Assembly (NCBI RefSeq): GCF_042665525.1
Contig: NZ_JBHTCQ010000001.1
Coordinates: 1,612,001-1,676,000, forward strand
Length of the DNA: 64,000 nt
Source: Allobogoriella alba
Lineage (GTDB): Bacteria; Actinomycetota; Actinomycetes; Actinomycetales; Actinomycetaceae
Direction: 5' to 3'
Below are positions 8,937 to 17,552 of this stretch, piece by piece (the stretch's first letter is position 1; every line of letters starts with the position of its first letter). The notes beneath the pieces are model-generated. The model made no database searches, was not told where the DNA came from, and saw only the letters and a program-made list of their open reading frames with translations. The translations under genes were made by a program, and so were the position numbers.

Positions 8937-9349
8937 GTGAGGCCGAGTCCTTCGCGCCACGCCGGGTCGGAGTCGTCCAGCAGGGCGAGGCAGCGGGTGT
9001 GCTCCTCCTCCTCGCCGATGGCCTCCGCGGCCCGGGCGAGCGCGTGCACGGCACGGAGGAAGCCGTGGTTGGGCACGTGGGAGGCGGGAACCGGCCCGGC
9101 ACCGCGCCAACCCGACCTGCGCAGGGCGTCGAGCCCGCGGTGGTAGCCGGTGCGGGCGAACGCGTAGGCGGCCACGGCGTCGCCGGCGCCCAGCGCCTCG
9201 TCCGCCAGCACGGCCCACGGCCGCGACGCCGCGGGGTTCTGCGCGGCGACGGCGCGAGCATCCTCGCCGGCCTCGAGGGCCGTGCGCGCCGGGCTGTCCA
9301 GCTCCGCGGGGAGGAGGATCGGGTCGGGCTCGAGGAGGTTCTGGCTCAT
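8933..9349 (-). CDS. DUF3151 family protein
   Basis: A 138-residue soluble actinobacterial protein of unknown function. The start MSQNLLEPDPILLPAE is typical of the family, followed by a helical TPR-like middle (ALADEALGAGDAVAAYAFARTGYHRGLDALRRSGWRGAGPVP) and a C-terminal helix pair. The ATG at 9349 is chosen over an upstream in-frame GTG at 9412 because family members start with this motif and because of the overlap it would create with the ispH promoter. It heads the xseA-xseB-kinase transcription unit, divergent from ispH. Confidence 0.75.
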   Translation of the reverse strand: MSQNLLEPDPILLPAELDSPARTALEAGEDARAVAAQNPAASRPWAVLADEALGAGDAVAAYAFARTGYHRGLDALRRSGWRGAGPVPASHVPNHGFLRAVHALARAAEAIGEEEEHTRCLALLDDSDPAWREGLGLT

Positions 9350-9425
9350 GCCCGCATCGTCCCACGCATGTGCCGCACGACACGTCTCCTCGCACAGCTC
9401 CGGGCCCCGCACGTACCCTGGCCGG

Positions 9426-10517
9426 GTGACCTCGACGACTCAGCACGGGCACCCGGACATGGGACCACCCGTCTCGCTGGCCGGCGCCTCCGCCTTCCCG
9501 GACGCGGTCGAGTCGGTCCCGTCCCCGGACGGCAAGCGGATCCTGCTGGCCACCCCGCGCGGCTACTGCGCCGGCGTGGACCGGGCGGTGGACGCGGTCG
9601 AGAAGGCCCTGGAGCTGTACGGCGCGCCGGTGTACGTCCGCAAGGAGATCGTGCACAACAAGTTCGTCGTCGAGACGCTGTCCAAGCGGGGCGCCGTGTT
9701 CGTCGCGGAGACGGACGAGGTCCCCGAGGGTGCGCGGGTGGTGTTCTCCGCACACGGGGTCTCCCCGGCCGTGCACGCGCAGGCCGAGGCCCGGAAGCTC
9801 GCCACGATCGATGCGACCTGCCCGCTCGTGACGAAGGTCCACAAGGAGGCCGTCCGGTTCGCCCGGGACGACTTCGACATCCTGCTCATCGGCCACGACG
9901 GCCACGAGGAGGTCGAGGGCACCCACGGGGAGGCGCCGGACCACATCCAGGTGGTCAACGGCCCGCACGAGGTCGACCAGGTCGAGGTGCGGGACCCGGA
10001 CAAGGTCATCTGGCTCTCCCAGACCACGCTGTCGGTCGACGAGACGATGGAGACCGTGCGCCTGCTACGCGAGCGGTTCCCCAACCTCCAGGACCCGCCG
10101 AGCGACGACATCTGCTACGCCACCCAGAACCGGCAGGTCGCGGTCAAGAAGCTGGCACCGGACGCGGACGTCGTCATCGTCGTCGGGTCGGCGAACTCCT
10201 CCAACTCCGTGCGGCTCGTCGAGGTCGCGCTCGACGCCGGCGCCGGCTCCGCCCACCGGGTGGACAAGGCCGACGAGATCGACCCCGCCTGGTTTGACGG
10301 CGCCACCACCGTGGGCCTCAGCTCGGGCGCCTCGGTGCCGGAGATCCTGGTCCGCGAGGTCATCGAGCGGCTCAAGGAGCTCGGCTTCACGGGCGTCGAG
10401 GAGGTCCGCACGGCCACCGAGGACGTCCTCTTCTCGCTGCCGAAGAACCTCCGGGCGGACCTGAAGGCCTCGGGCGCCGAGGTGGTCCATCCACGGCGCG
10501 CCCGCGCCCGCACCTGA
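9426..10517 (+). CDS. ispH: 4-hydroxy-3-methylbut-2-enyl diphosphate reductase
   Basis: Last enzyme of the MEP isoprenoid pathway, reducing HMBPP to IPP and DMAPP with a [4Fe-4S] cluster. 363 residues from the GTG at 9426; an ATG at 9459 is also possible. The three cluster cysteines are visible: RGYCAGV (Cys48), DATCPLV (Cys132) and ICYATQNRQ (Cys230). Substrate-binding motifs FSAHGVSP, GHDGHEEVEGT and GSANSSNS are intact. The gene is divergent from the DUF3151-xseAB unit, a common actinobacterial arrangement. Confidence 0.93.
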   Translation: MTSTTQHGHPDMGPPVSLAGASAFPDAVESVPSPDGKRILLATPRGYCAGVDRAVDAVEKALELYGAPVYVRKEIVHNKFVVETLSKRGAVFVAETDEVPEGARVVFSAHGVSPAVHAQAEARKLATIDATCPLVTKVHKEAVRFARDDFDILLIGHDGHEEVEGTHGEAPDHIQVVNGPHEVDQVEVRDPDKVIWLSQTTLSVDETMETVRLLRERFPNLQDPPSDDICYATQNRQVAVKKLAPDADVVIVVGSANSSNSVRLVEVALDAGAGSAHRVDKADEIDPAWFDGATTVGLSSGASVPEILVREVIERLKELGFTGVEEVRTATEDVLFSLPKNLRADLKASGAEVVHPRRARART

Positions 10518-10538
10518 GGGCGAGGCCGCCCGCTCAGG
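10513..10538. terminator. hairpin between convergent ispH and hydrolase genes
   Basis: CCTGAG pairs with CTCAGG and the inner GGCG with CGCC, with a 2-base bulge and the loop AGGC. The hairpin covers the end of ispH and of the opposing gene, so it may end both transcripts. No T-tract is present. Confidence 0.4.
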
Positions 10539-11322
10539 CCGGCAGCAGGCGTGGCTCGACCCGGCCGTCGAGCCACGCGAGCAGCATCGCGTCGAACAGC
10601 TCCGGGTCCTCGGTGTTCCACGCGTGGTGCATCCCGGGTGCGAGCCGGGTCGTGGCCTGCGGGGCTACCGACGCGGCCGACTGCAGAGACCGTCGGATGA
10701 CGGCGGCATCGCGCTCGCCGGCCACCAGGAGGACCGGGCCGTCGTATGCGCCGAGGCCCTGCGGGACGGTACCCAGGTCGACGTCGGCGAGCTGGCGCCG
10801 CACCGTCTCCCGACGCACCGACAGCCCGTGCCGGACGTACAGCTCGCGGGTCTCGTGCGGCAGCCGATAGGCGACCGCCTGGGTCCTCCAGAACCACTCT
10901 GCGTCCCAGAGCGCGACCTGCATCCGCGAGACCAGCCACATCAGACCCCGGTACGGCAGGAGCGGCGCGCCCGAGGCGAGGACCGACACCACGACGCCCG
11001 GGTGCCGGGCCGTGAGATGGAGGGCGACCACGCCGCCGAGGGAGAGGCCGGCCAGGTGGAAGCGGCGATGACCGGTCAGCTCCGCCACCCGTGCGACGAC
11101 GTCGTCCGCGGCACCGCCGATGCCGGGCCAAGTCTCGGCGGTCCGGCTCCCGTAGCCCGGCAGGTCGGGCGTGACGACCGTGCGTTGCGCCAGGGCGGGG
11201 AGCTGGTCCTGCCACATCCAGCTCGCCACGTTCCCGCCGTGCAGGAGCACCACGGGGAGGTTGTCGCGGGCGTCCGACGGCGCCGTCGAGGCCGGGTGGA
11301 TCTCGGGGAACGTCGTCGTCAT
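10534..11322 (-). CDS. alpha/beta fold hydrolase
   Basis: Cytosolic alpha/beta hydrolase of 262 residues. The oxyanion-hole motif is LLHGGNVASWMWQ, the nucleophile elbow is GLSLGG (serine nucleophile), an acid lies near VAGERDAA and the catalytic His is in GMHHAWN near the C-terminus. Family members are esterases, lactonases or similar; the substrate is unknown. The ATG at 11322 overlaps the stop of the PadR gene (ATGA), so the hydrolase is translationally coupled to its probable regulator. Confidence 0.8.
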   Translation of the reverse strand: MTTTFPEIHPASTAPSDARDNLPVVLLHGGNVASWMWQDQLPALAQRTVVTPDLPGYGSRTAETWPGIGGAADDVVARVAELTGHRRFHLAGLSLGGVVALHLTARHPGVVVSVLASGAPLLPYRGLMWLVSRMQVALWDAEWFWRTQAVAYRLPHETRELYVRHGLSVRRETVRRQLADVDLGTVPQGLGAYDGPVLLVAGERDAAVIRRSLQSAASVAPQATTRLAPGMHHAWNTEDPELFDAMLLAWLDGRVEPRLLPA

Positions 11323-11855
11323 CGCAGACTCTTCTCCAGGTCGTCGAGCCACTCGAGCTCGGTGTGGACGTGCCGGAGCCCGCGCTCGAGCGTGGCGAGA
11401 CGCAGCCGCGCAGCGCGGTCGGCGGGCGCGGGGGTGGCCTCGCGGATGGCCTCCAGGGACGCCAGGAGCGCCCGGGTCTCGGCCCGCTGCCGCGCCAGCA
11501 GGGTGGCCAGCTCGTCGGGATCGAGATCGCCGGCGAAGAAGACGCGGGCCAGGAAGGCGTCCCGCTCGGGCTGTCGGTCGAGCTCGGAGGTCAGCCACTC
11601 GCGCAGCGCTCGGCGACCCTCGGGCGTGATGCGGTGCTCCTGGCGGTCCGGGCCGGCCCGTCCCGGCACCTTCTCGACCGCGACGAGGCCGTCGCCGACC
11701 AGCGCGGCGAGCGACCGGTAGATCTGCGCCTTGTCCGCGGACCAGAAGTAGTTGACCGCGGAGTCGAAGCGGCGTTTGAGGTCGTAGCCGGACATCGGGG
11801 CGATCGCGAGGAGACCGAGGATGATGCGCTGGAGGATCACGCCACTAGTAGACAC
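11319..11855 (-). CDS. PadR family transcriptional regulator
   Basis: A 178-residue DNA-binding repressor. The N-terminal winged helix reads ILGLLAIAPMSGYDLKRRF, then QIYRSLAALVGDGLV and the wing with GPDRQEHRITPEGRRALREWL. A C-terminal Vir_C-like helical dimerisation domain follows (residues ~95-178). The GTG start at 11855 lies inside a perfect inverted repeat, implying autorepression. It is in one unit with the downstream hydrolase and probably senses the hydrolase substrate or a related toxic compound. Confidence 0.85.
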   Translation of the reverse strand: MSTSGVILQRIILGLLAIAPMSGYDLKRRFDSAVNYFWSADKAQIYRSLAALVGDGLVAVEKVPGRAGPDRQEHRITPEGRRALREWLTSELDRQPERDAFLARVFFAGDLDPDELATLLARQRAETRALLASLEAIREATPAPADRAARLRLATLERGLRHVHTELEWLDDLEKSLR

Positions 11856-11880
11856 CTCATATAGGTGAGTTGTCTACTAG
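11845..11880. promoter_or_regulatory. inverted repeat, probable PadR operator over the start codon
   Basis: A perfect 10-base inverted repeat, CTAGTAGACA (11845-11854) and TGTCTACTAG (11871-11880), flanks a 16-base centre. The centre carries a second, smaller pair: ACCT (11854-11857) and AGGT (11863-11866). The GTG start of the PadR gene sits inside the structure, so binding would block initiation directly. The AT-rich sequence stands out against the GC-rich surroundings. Confidence 0.65.
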
Positions 11881-11902
11881 TTCTCGGCTCGGCGACCGGC
11901 GC

Positions 11903-13585
11903 TCAGAGTCTTGCCAGCTCAGCCTCCAGGTCGTCCAGGCCGAGCGCGCCGAGCGACAGGGCGGCCATGTGCCAGGACTTGAGGTCGAAGGTCTCGCCGC
12001 GGGCCTCGTGCGCGGCGCGTGCGGCCGCCCGGCCGGCCAGCCAGGTCCGCTCGCCGAGCTTGTAGCTGATCGCCTGCCCGGGCCAGCCGAGGTACCGCAC
12101 GATCTCCGACTCGAGGAAGTCCAGCGGCCGGCCGGAGTGGCGCGTGAAGAACTCCAGCGCGAGCTCCGGCGTCCAGACCTCGCCGGGGGCCACGGGAGAG
12201 TCCTGCGGGATCTGCAGCCGCAGGTGCATCCCGACGTCGATCACGACCCGGACGGCCCGCATCATCTGGGCGTCGAGATAGCCCATCCGCTCCTCGGGGT
12301 CCAGGTAGCCGAGCTCGTCCATCAGGCGCTCCGCGTACAGCGCCCACCCCTCGGTCGCCCCCGAGGAGGAGCCGAGCGTCGTCTGATAGATCGAGAGCTG
12401 GGGCGCGACGTGCACCCACTGCGCCAGCTGCAGGTGATGGCCGGGCACGCCCTCGTGGTACCAGGTGCTGACCAGGTCGTACATGGGGAAGGTGGTGCGG
12501 CCCAGCGTCGGCAGCCAGGTGCGACCGGGCCGGGCGAAGTCGACCGACGGCCGCGTGTAGTACGGGGCGGCCGCGCTGCCGGCCGGGGCGATCATCGCCT
12601 CGACCTGCTTGATCGGGTCGGCGATGTCGAAGTGCGTGCCGTCGAGCTCGGCGATGGTGCGGTCCATCATGTCCTGGAGCCAGGTGCGCACCTCCTCGAC
12701 GCCCTCCACCCGTCGGCCGTGCTCGTCGAGGTGCCGCATGACGGCGACGGGGGACTCCGCGCCGGGCCGGAGCTGCTCGGCGAGCTCGCGCATCTCGACG
12801 TCGAGCCGGCGGTACTCGGCCCAACCCCACTCGTAGACATCCTGGGGGTCGATCGAGGCCCCCATCCACAGCCGGGCGTTCAGCAGGTACCGCTCGGAGC
12901 CGACGGCGTCCGGGGTGCCCGCGGCGGCCGGGAGGTAGTCCTCCTCGAGGTACCGCCGCAGCTCCTCGACGGCGGTGGCGGCCTTGTCGGCGGCGACGTG
13001 CAGCTCGTCGGCTCGGCCTTCCGGCCCCTGGGCGACGAAGTCGTGGAACCACGACTGCTCGCCGTCGAGCCACTCGCCGAGCTGGCCGGCGACCGTCTCG
13101 ACCTGGCGTGGGGCGGCCAGCAGCCCCTGCCGGCGTCCTTCCTCCAGGGAGGCGACGTACCCCGAGTACGCCTCCGGCAGTCGTGCCATGCGACGGGCGA
13201 TCGTCGCCCAGTCCTCGTCGCTCGACGTCGGCATGAGCAGGAAGATCGAGCGCGCGCCGTGCACGGGCGAGCCGATGTTGCGCAGGGACCTCAGGTGCTC
13301 ACCGGCCGCAGAGGCCTCGAGCTGGACCCCGAGCCGGTCGCGCAGCAGGGTCGCGCACCGCCGGTCCGCCTCGTCCATCCCGGCACCCGCGGCGGCCTCC
13401 AGCGCGTCCAGGTCGGCGAGCACGCCCCGGGCGAGCCGGTCCTTCTCCTGCTGGCCCTCCGGCGAGCTGTCGGGCATGCGGTCCTCGTGCGGACGCAGCC
13501 CCAGCGCGGTGGCCACTCCGGGGTCGAGGTCGGCGAGGTCGTTGACGTAGGTGTCGGCGAGCTGGCGGATCGTGGGTCCTGTCAT
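11903..13585 (-). CDS. DUF885 family protein, zinc metallopeptidase-like
   Basis: A 560-residue soluble protein of the DUF885 family, related in fold to M32/M3-like gluzincin peptidases. The zinc motif HEGVPGHH is at 377-384 (His377, Glu378, His383 or 384) and a downstream GATEGWALYAERL supplies the third ligand, Glu412. No signal peptide is seen, so it is cytosolic. Enzymatic substrates are not established for most members. The ATG at 13585 follows GGAGACATG-like sequence and is preferred to the upstream in-frame ATG at 13630. Confidence 0.8.
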   Translation of the reverse strand: MTGPTIRQLADTYVNDLADLDPGVATALGLRPHEDRMPDSSPEGQQEKDRLARGVLADLDALEAAAGAGMDEADRRCATLLRDRLGVQLEASAAGEHLRSLRNIGSPVHGARSIFLLMPTSSDEDWATIARRMARLPEAYSGYVASLEEGRRQGLLAAPRQVETVAGQLGEWLDGEQSWFHDFVAQGPEGRADELHVAADKAATAVEELRRYLEEDYLPAAAGTPDAVGSERYLLNARLWMGASIDPQDVYEWGWAEYRRLDVEMRELAEQLRPGAESPVAVMRHLDEHGRRVEGVEEVRTWLQDMMDRTIAELDGTHFDIADPIKQVEAMIAPAGSAAAPYYTRPSVDFARPGRTWLPTLGRTTFPMYDLVSTWYHEGVPGHHLQLAQWVHVAPQLSIYQTTLGSSSGATEGWALYAERLMDELGYLDPEERMGYLDAQMMRAVRVVIDVGMHLRLQIPQDSPVAPGEVWTPELALEFFTRHSGRPLDFLESEIVRYLGWPGQAISYKLGERTWLAGRAAARAAHEARGETFDLKSWHMAALSLGALGLDDLEAELARL

Positions 13586-13707
13586 GTCTCCATCCTGGTC
13601 CTGGGCGTGTGGCGTGCGTGTTACGTCCATGGGCGCCGGGCGGCCGTCACCCGTCGCGCGGCAGGGCCCTCACCGCGCGCACGGTCTCCGGGCAGGTCCG
13701 GCACGGC

Positions 13708-14382
13708 TCAGAAGACGTGCGGTCCGGCGCCGCGCAGGTCGACGAGCGTGGTCGGTGTCATGGCGTTGACGCGCCCGATCACGAGCTGCCGTCCGCGGTC
13801 GGCGAGGTGCGCGTCGTGGATCGGGAAGCCGTGCGGGGCCGCCACCGCGCGCGCGAAGTCGATGTGCTCCTTCAGGGCCGCCCACGGCCCCCAGACCGGC
13901 ATGGCGAGGACGTCGACTCCGGTGGGGATCGCGTCGAGCGCGTCACCCGGGTGGAAGAACGTGGGCTCGCCGGGTGCGGACAGTACGTAGCCGACGTTCC
14001 CGGCGCGCGGCAGATCCGCGTGCACGACCGCGTGCCGGCCGCCGACAGCCCGCACCGCGAGGCTGCCGACCGTCGTCTGCTCGTCCGGGGCGAGGGCGAC
14101 GGCGCCCGGAAGCTCCGGGAGGCGCCCGCCCGTCGACGGCACCTCCTGACCCGCCAGCTCGGCGATCGACGGCTCGACGATGAGATGTGCCTGCGGGTTC
14201 GCCGCGATCAGCGCGGGCACCCGGTCCGGGTCGAGGTGGTCGGCGTGCAGGTGGGTGACGAGCACGGCGTCGAGGCCGGTCAGATCGTGCCAGGCCGGGT
14301 CGAGGTTGCCCGGGTCGAGCAGGATCCGGGTCCCGGCGGCCTCGACGAGCACGGCGGCGTGCCCCAGGTGCGTGATCTCCAC
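13708..14382 (-). CDS. MBL-fold metal-dependent hydrolase, UlaG-like
   Basis: A 224-residue metallo-beta-lactamase-fold protein. The metal site THLHADHLD (HxHxDH) follows the N-terminal strand pair EITHLGHAAVLVEAAGTRILLDPG, and further ligands lie near VGGRHAVVH and FFHPGDAL. The size and short loops match the UlaG/lactonase-like branch (Lactamase_B_3) rather than class B beta-lactamases. The substrate is unknown. The GTG start at 14382 has AGGG about four bases upstream; the open frame further upstream overlaps the neighbour's promoter. Confidence 0.8.
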   Translation of the reverse strand: MEITHLGHAAVLVEAAGTRILLDPGNLDPAWHDLTGLDAVLVTHLHADHLDPDRVPALIAANPQAHLIVEPSIAELAGQEVPSTGGRLPELPGAVALAPDEQTTVGSLAVRAVGGRHAVVHADLPRAGNVGYVLSAPGEPTFFHPGDALDAIPTGVDVLAMPVWGPWAALKEHIDFARAVAAPHGFPIHDAHLADRGRQLVIGRVNAMTPTTLVDLRGAGPHVF

Positions 14383-14509
14383 GATCCCTGAAGGTATCGG
14401 AGTCCGGCGCGGATCAGCAGGCCGCCGGACCTGTGGACGGATCGAGAGGATCCGCGATCCTGTGGAGAACGCGTGGGAGCGCGTGGACTGCCCACCTAGC
14501 GTGCCGGGC

Positions 14510-14965
14510 ATGACCACACCACCCGAGCTTCAGCCGTTCGACCAGATGCCGCCCATCCGGACCCCGTCCGACATGTATCGCCACTGGCAGGCCCTCATGG
14601 GGCCGCTGGGGTTCAGCGAGCACCTGCTCTGGGTCGGCTTCATCACGCCGGACGGCCTGATGACCCCACCCCTCTCGCAGATCGACGGGCTGCCCGTCGA
14701 GCCTGACCTGCCGACCCTCGAGGCGATGATGGGTGCCTTCCGAGAGCTCGTCGAGGAGATCGGCCCCGGTGCCACCGTCGCCCTGCTGGTGTCGCGGCCG
14801 GGCTCCGCGCGGATGACCCGCTCGGACAAGGCCTGGGCGCGCGGGCTCTCCCACGCCGCCGCCCGCGCGGATGTCCCGCTCCAGCCCATCCATCTCGCGA
14901 CCGACGAGGACCTCCGCGTCTTCGCGGTGGACGACTTGCTGCCCGAGGCCCGCGCCGCACGCTGA
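14510..14965 (+). CDS. conserved hypothetical protein (actinobacterial)
   Basis: A 151-residue soluble protein I do not recognise by family. It starts MTTPPELQPFDQMPPIRTP and has no membrane segment. The central part (ITPDGLMTPPLSQIDGLPVEPD, then VALLVSRPGSARMTRSDKAWARGL) resembles a mixed alpha/beta domain such as those of small actinobacterial helper proteins with a RadC/DUF-like fold, but this is weak. It is a single gene, divergent from the MBL hydrolase and convergent with rmuC. Confidence 0.6.
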   Translation: MTTPPELQPFDQMPPIRTPSDMYRHWQALMGPLGFSEHLLWVGFITPDGLMTPPLSQIDGLPVEPDLPTLEAMMGAFRELVEEIGPGATVALLVSRPGSARMTRSDKAWARGLSHAAARADVPLQPIHLATDEDLRVFAVDDLLPEARAAR

Positions 14966-14975
14966 GCGACTGACC

Positions 14976-16187
14976 TCAGCCCGCGCGCTCGCGGAGCCGC
15001 CGGGCGGCGCCTTCACCGAGCACGTCGATACCGGAGCCGGCGGACGCCAGCTCCGGCGCGGTGAACGTACGGACTTGCGCGTCGTCCGAGCCGACGGGCT
15101 CGACGGCGACGTCCGCCCGGCCGAGCGACTCCAGGTCGCGAGCCGTCACGAGCAGTCGCTGCTCCATGGACGCGATCGCCTTGTTGTAGTGCTGGACGCT
15201 GGACCGCAGCGAGCGCCCCAGCGCACCGAGATGGCCCGCGACGACGCCGAGACGTTCGTGGAGCGTGCGGCCGAGCTCGAGCAGCTCCTCCGCCTCGGCA
15301 CTGATCCGTTCCGAGGACCAGACGCCGGCAACCGCCCGCAGCAGCGCGAGCAGCGAGGCCGGGGCCGTCGGGGCCACGCCCTGGCGCAGGGCGTGCTCGA
15401 GCAACGTCGCGTCGGCGTCCAGAGCGGCGGAGAGCAGGCCCTCGGAGGGCACGAACATCACCACGAGCTCGGGCGAACCCGGCAGCCGGTCGTGGTACGA
15501 CCGCCGAGCGAGTGCGTCCACGTGCCCCCGAAGCGCCTTCGCGTGCGCGGCGAGCAGCCGGTCGCGCCGCTCGGCGTCGGCGCCCGTGGCGCGGTCGCCC
15601 AGCGCGGCCGCCTCGAGGTACGCGTCCATCGGCACCTTGGCGTCGATGGCGAGGTACCGCTCGCCAGGCAGGTGCACGACGACGTCCGGCCGGCCGCTCT
15701 CGCCGCCGGCCCCCAGCGTGCGCTGCTCGGCGAAGTCCACGTGCCGCAGCATCCCGGCGGCCTCGAGCACCCGGCGCAGCTCGACCTCGCCCCACTGGCC
15801 GCGCGCGGAGGTGGACCGCAGGGCCGTCGTCAGCTGCGTCGTCGCCTGCTGCAGCTCGGCGTCCGTGGTGCGCGCCCGGTGCAGCTGCTCCGTGAGCACG
15901 GCGAACTGCTCGAGTCGTTCCTTCTCCAGCTCGGCCACGTGCTCGCCGACCTGGTTCAGCGTGGCCTGCACCGGGGCGAGGGCGCGGAGCACGTCCTGGT
16001 CCTGCCGTGCCCGGTCGTGGAGCTGGTCGACCTCCTCGGCCAGACGCTCGGCGCGGGCCCGCGCGCCGGCCAGCTCGGCCTGCAGCCGCGCGTGCTGCCC
16101 GCTCGAGCGCAGGCGTTGCCCGGCGTAGCCCAGCGCCAGGCCCGCCGTCAGAGCGGCCGCCAGCAGGAGTGCCGTGGTGAGGTCCAT
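14976..16187 (-). CDS. rmuC: DNA recombination protein RmuC
   Basis: A 403-residue protein with one N-terminal membrane helix (residues 4-24), a coiled coil of about 100 residues, and the RmuC nuclease-like domain from about residue 125. Family motifs are GQWGEVELRRVLEAAGML, PDVVVHLPGERYLAIDAKVPMDAY and ELVVMFVPSEGLLSAAL. RmuC limits inversions between short repeats; the domain belongs to the PD-(D/E)xK-like nucleases. The start is ATG at 16187. Confidence 0.9.
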   Translation of the reverse strand: MDLTTALLLAAALTAGLALGYAGQRLRSSGQHARLQAELAGARARAERLAEEVDQLHDRARQDQDVLRALAPVQATLNQVGEHVAELEKERLEQFAVLTEQLHRARTTDAELQQATTQLTTALRSTSARGQWGEVELRRVLEAAGMLRHVDFAEQRTLGAGGESGRPDVVVHLPGERYLAIDAKVPMDAYLEAAALGDRATGADAERRDRLLAAHAKALRGHVDALARRSYHDRLPGSPELVVMFVPSEGLLSAALDADATLLEHALRQGVAPTAPASLLALLRAVAGVWSSERISAEAEELLELGRTLHERLGVVAGHLGALGRSLRSSVQHYNKAIASMEQRLLVTARDLESLGRADVAVEPVGSDDAQVRTFTAPELASAGSGIDVLGEGAARRLRERAG

Positions 16188-16264
16188 GTCTCGCACGGTG
16201 CCAGCGCCCACTGACATCGGGGCCGTGCCGCGCCGACGACCGGCGCTCTGACCAGCGCGAAGAC

Positions 16265-17371
16265 TCAGGCGAGGCGGCGGGGGATCCGCAGCACCGTCTC
16301 CAGCGGGCCGCGGGCGAAGGTGGTCCGCCACGCCACCGCGAGCGCGGTGGCGACGATCGTGATGACCGCGGTGACGGCGAGACCGTCGGTGGCCGACCAC
16401 GGGCCGGGACGCACGGCGGAGACGAGCACCACGAGATGCGCGACGTAGACGGTCAGCGACAGCTGCCCGAGGGCGGTCAGCGGCGCCACGAGCCGGCCGA
16501 GATGGGGTACGAGCAGGAGCAGGGCGGCGAGGACGGCGACGGCACTCCCGGTCGCCGAGAGCAGCCAGAGCGGCATCTGAGAGTGCCCGACCGCCGAGAT
16601 CAGGCGGTCCAGGCCGACGCGTTCGCCCGGTTGCCCGAGAAGCAGGACGAGCAGGCGGGAGGCGAGCATGCCGCCGACGGCCGCCACCGAGCCGGCCCAG
16701 AGCATGGTGAGCTGTACCCGGCGCGCCGAGAGCTGCTGCCGGCCCAGCCACATACCGAACAGGAACGGGGCCGCCCACACGATCGCGGGGTAGGGGCCGG
16801 ACACGAGGATCGAGCCGGCGATGCTCAGCGGCGAGTCGGTGAGCCGCGGAGCGTCCATCGCGAACTCCGCCGGACGCTGCGCGAGGATCCACAGCACCGG
16901 TCCGGCGGTCGCCGTCGTCGCGGCTCCGGACAGCAGCCACTTGTCCGGGAGCCGGACGAGTGCCGCGGCGACGGCGAAGAGCACGGCGTAGGTCGCCAGG
17001 ATCACGCTGACGTCGTGGTCGAGCAGCTGCAGGACGAGGCCCAGCACGAGCAGGACCCCGGCGCGCCAGAACAGGGCTGACCGCCGCGGCGGTCCGCCGG
17101 CCAGCGCGCGCCTTGTCAGCAGCGCGACGCCGACCCCGGCGAGCAGGACGAACAGGATGGAGGCCCGACCGTGGGCGGCGCGGATGACCCACGCGGCGAG
17201 CCCGGTGTCGTCCCGAGGCCCGACGTTGACGGCGAGCATGCCGATGATCGCCACGGCGCGTGCGACGTCGAGCGCCACGAGGCGGACCACGCGTGTGTCC
17301 GGCCGAGCGCCGTGATCCACCTGGACGTCAGGTGACGACGCGACGGCAGGGGCCTCCCGAAGGCTGGTCAC
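16265..17371 (-). CDS. heparan-alpha-glucosaminide N-acetyltransferase/DUF418-like membrane protein
   Basis: A 368-residue integral membrane protein with about ten helices. It opens with the family signature RLVALDVARAVAIIGMLAVNVG, followed by HGRASILFVLLAGVGVAL; both are shared by HGSNAT_cat and DUF418 membrane proteins. Such proteins are thought to transfer acyl groups across the membrane to cell-surface sugars. The last third (LTALGQLSLTVYVAHLVV) is also typical. The GTG start at 17371 has GGAG five bases upstream. The substrate is unknown. Confidence 0.7.
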   Translation of the reverse strand: MTSLREAPAVASSPDVQVDHGARPDTRVVRLVALDVARAVAIIGMLAVNVGPRDDTGLAAWVIRAAHGRASILFVLLAGVGVALLTRRALAGGPPRRSALFWRAGVLLVLGLVLQLLDHDVSVILATYAVLFAVAAALVRLPDKWLLSGAATTATAGPVLWILAQRPAEFAMDAPRLTDSPLSIAGSILVSGPYPAIVWAAPFLFGMWLGRQQLSARRVQLTMLWAGSVAAVGGMLASRLLVLLLGQPGERVGLDRLISAVGHSQMPLWLLSATGSAVAVLAALLLLVPHLGRLVAPLTALGQLSLTVYVAHLVVLVSAVRPGPWSATDGLAVTAVITIVATALAVAWRTTFARGPLETVLRIPRRLA

Positions 17372-17552
17372 ACTGCTCCGTTCCCGGCGACCACCTCGGT
17401 CACCCTGGTCCCAGCGTAGGTATGTGGAGGTGGAAATGCCTGGCATCGGCACACCGCGGCGTGTGGTTGCCCGGCACGCCGCGGCGGGCGGGGCTTGCCG
17501 GGTGGGGCCCGGCGGGTAGCGTGGCTGCGCGACCGGCCCGACGGAGGAACCC

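Noticed and set aside
7686..9968. A 760-codon open frame on the minus strand that would fuse xseA to a long N-terminal part
   Set aside because: Upstream of 8936 the translation is Arg/Gly/Pro-rich shadow sequence over the DUF3151 and ispH genes; the GTG at 8936 with an overlapping stop fits the XseA family start.
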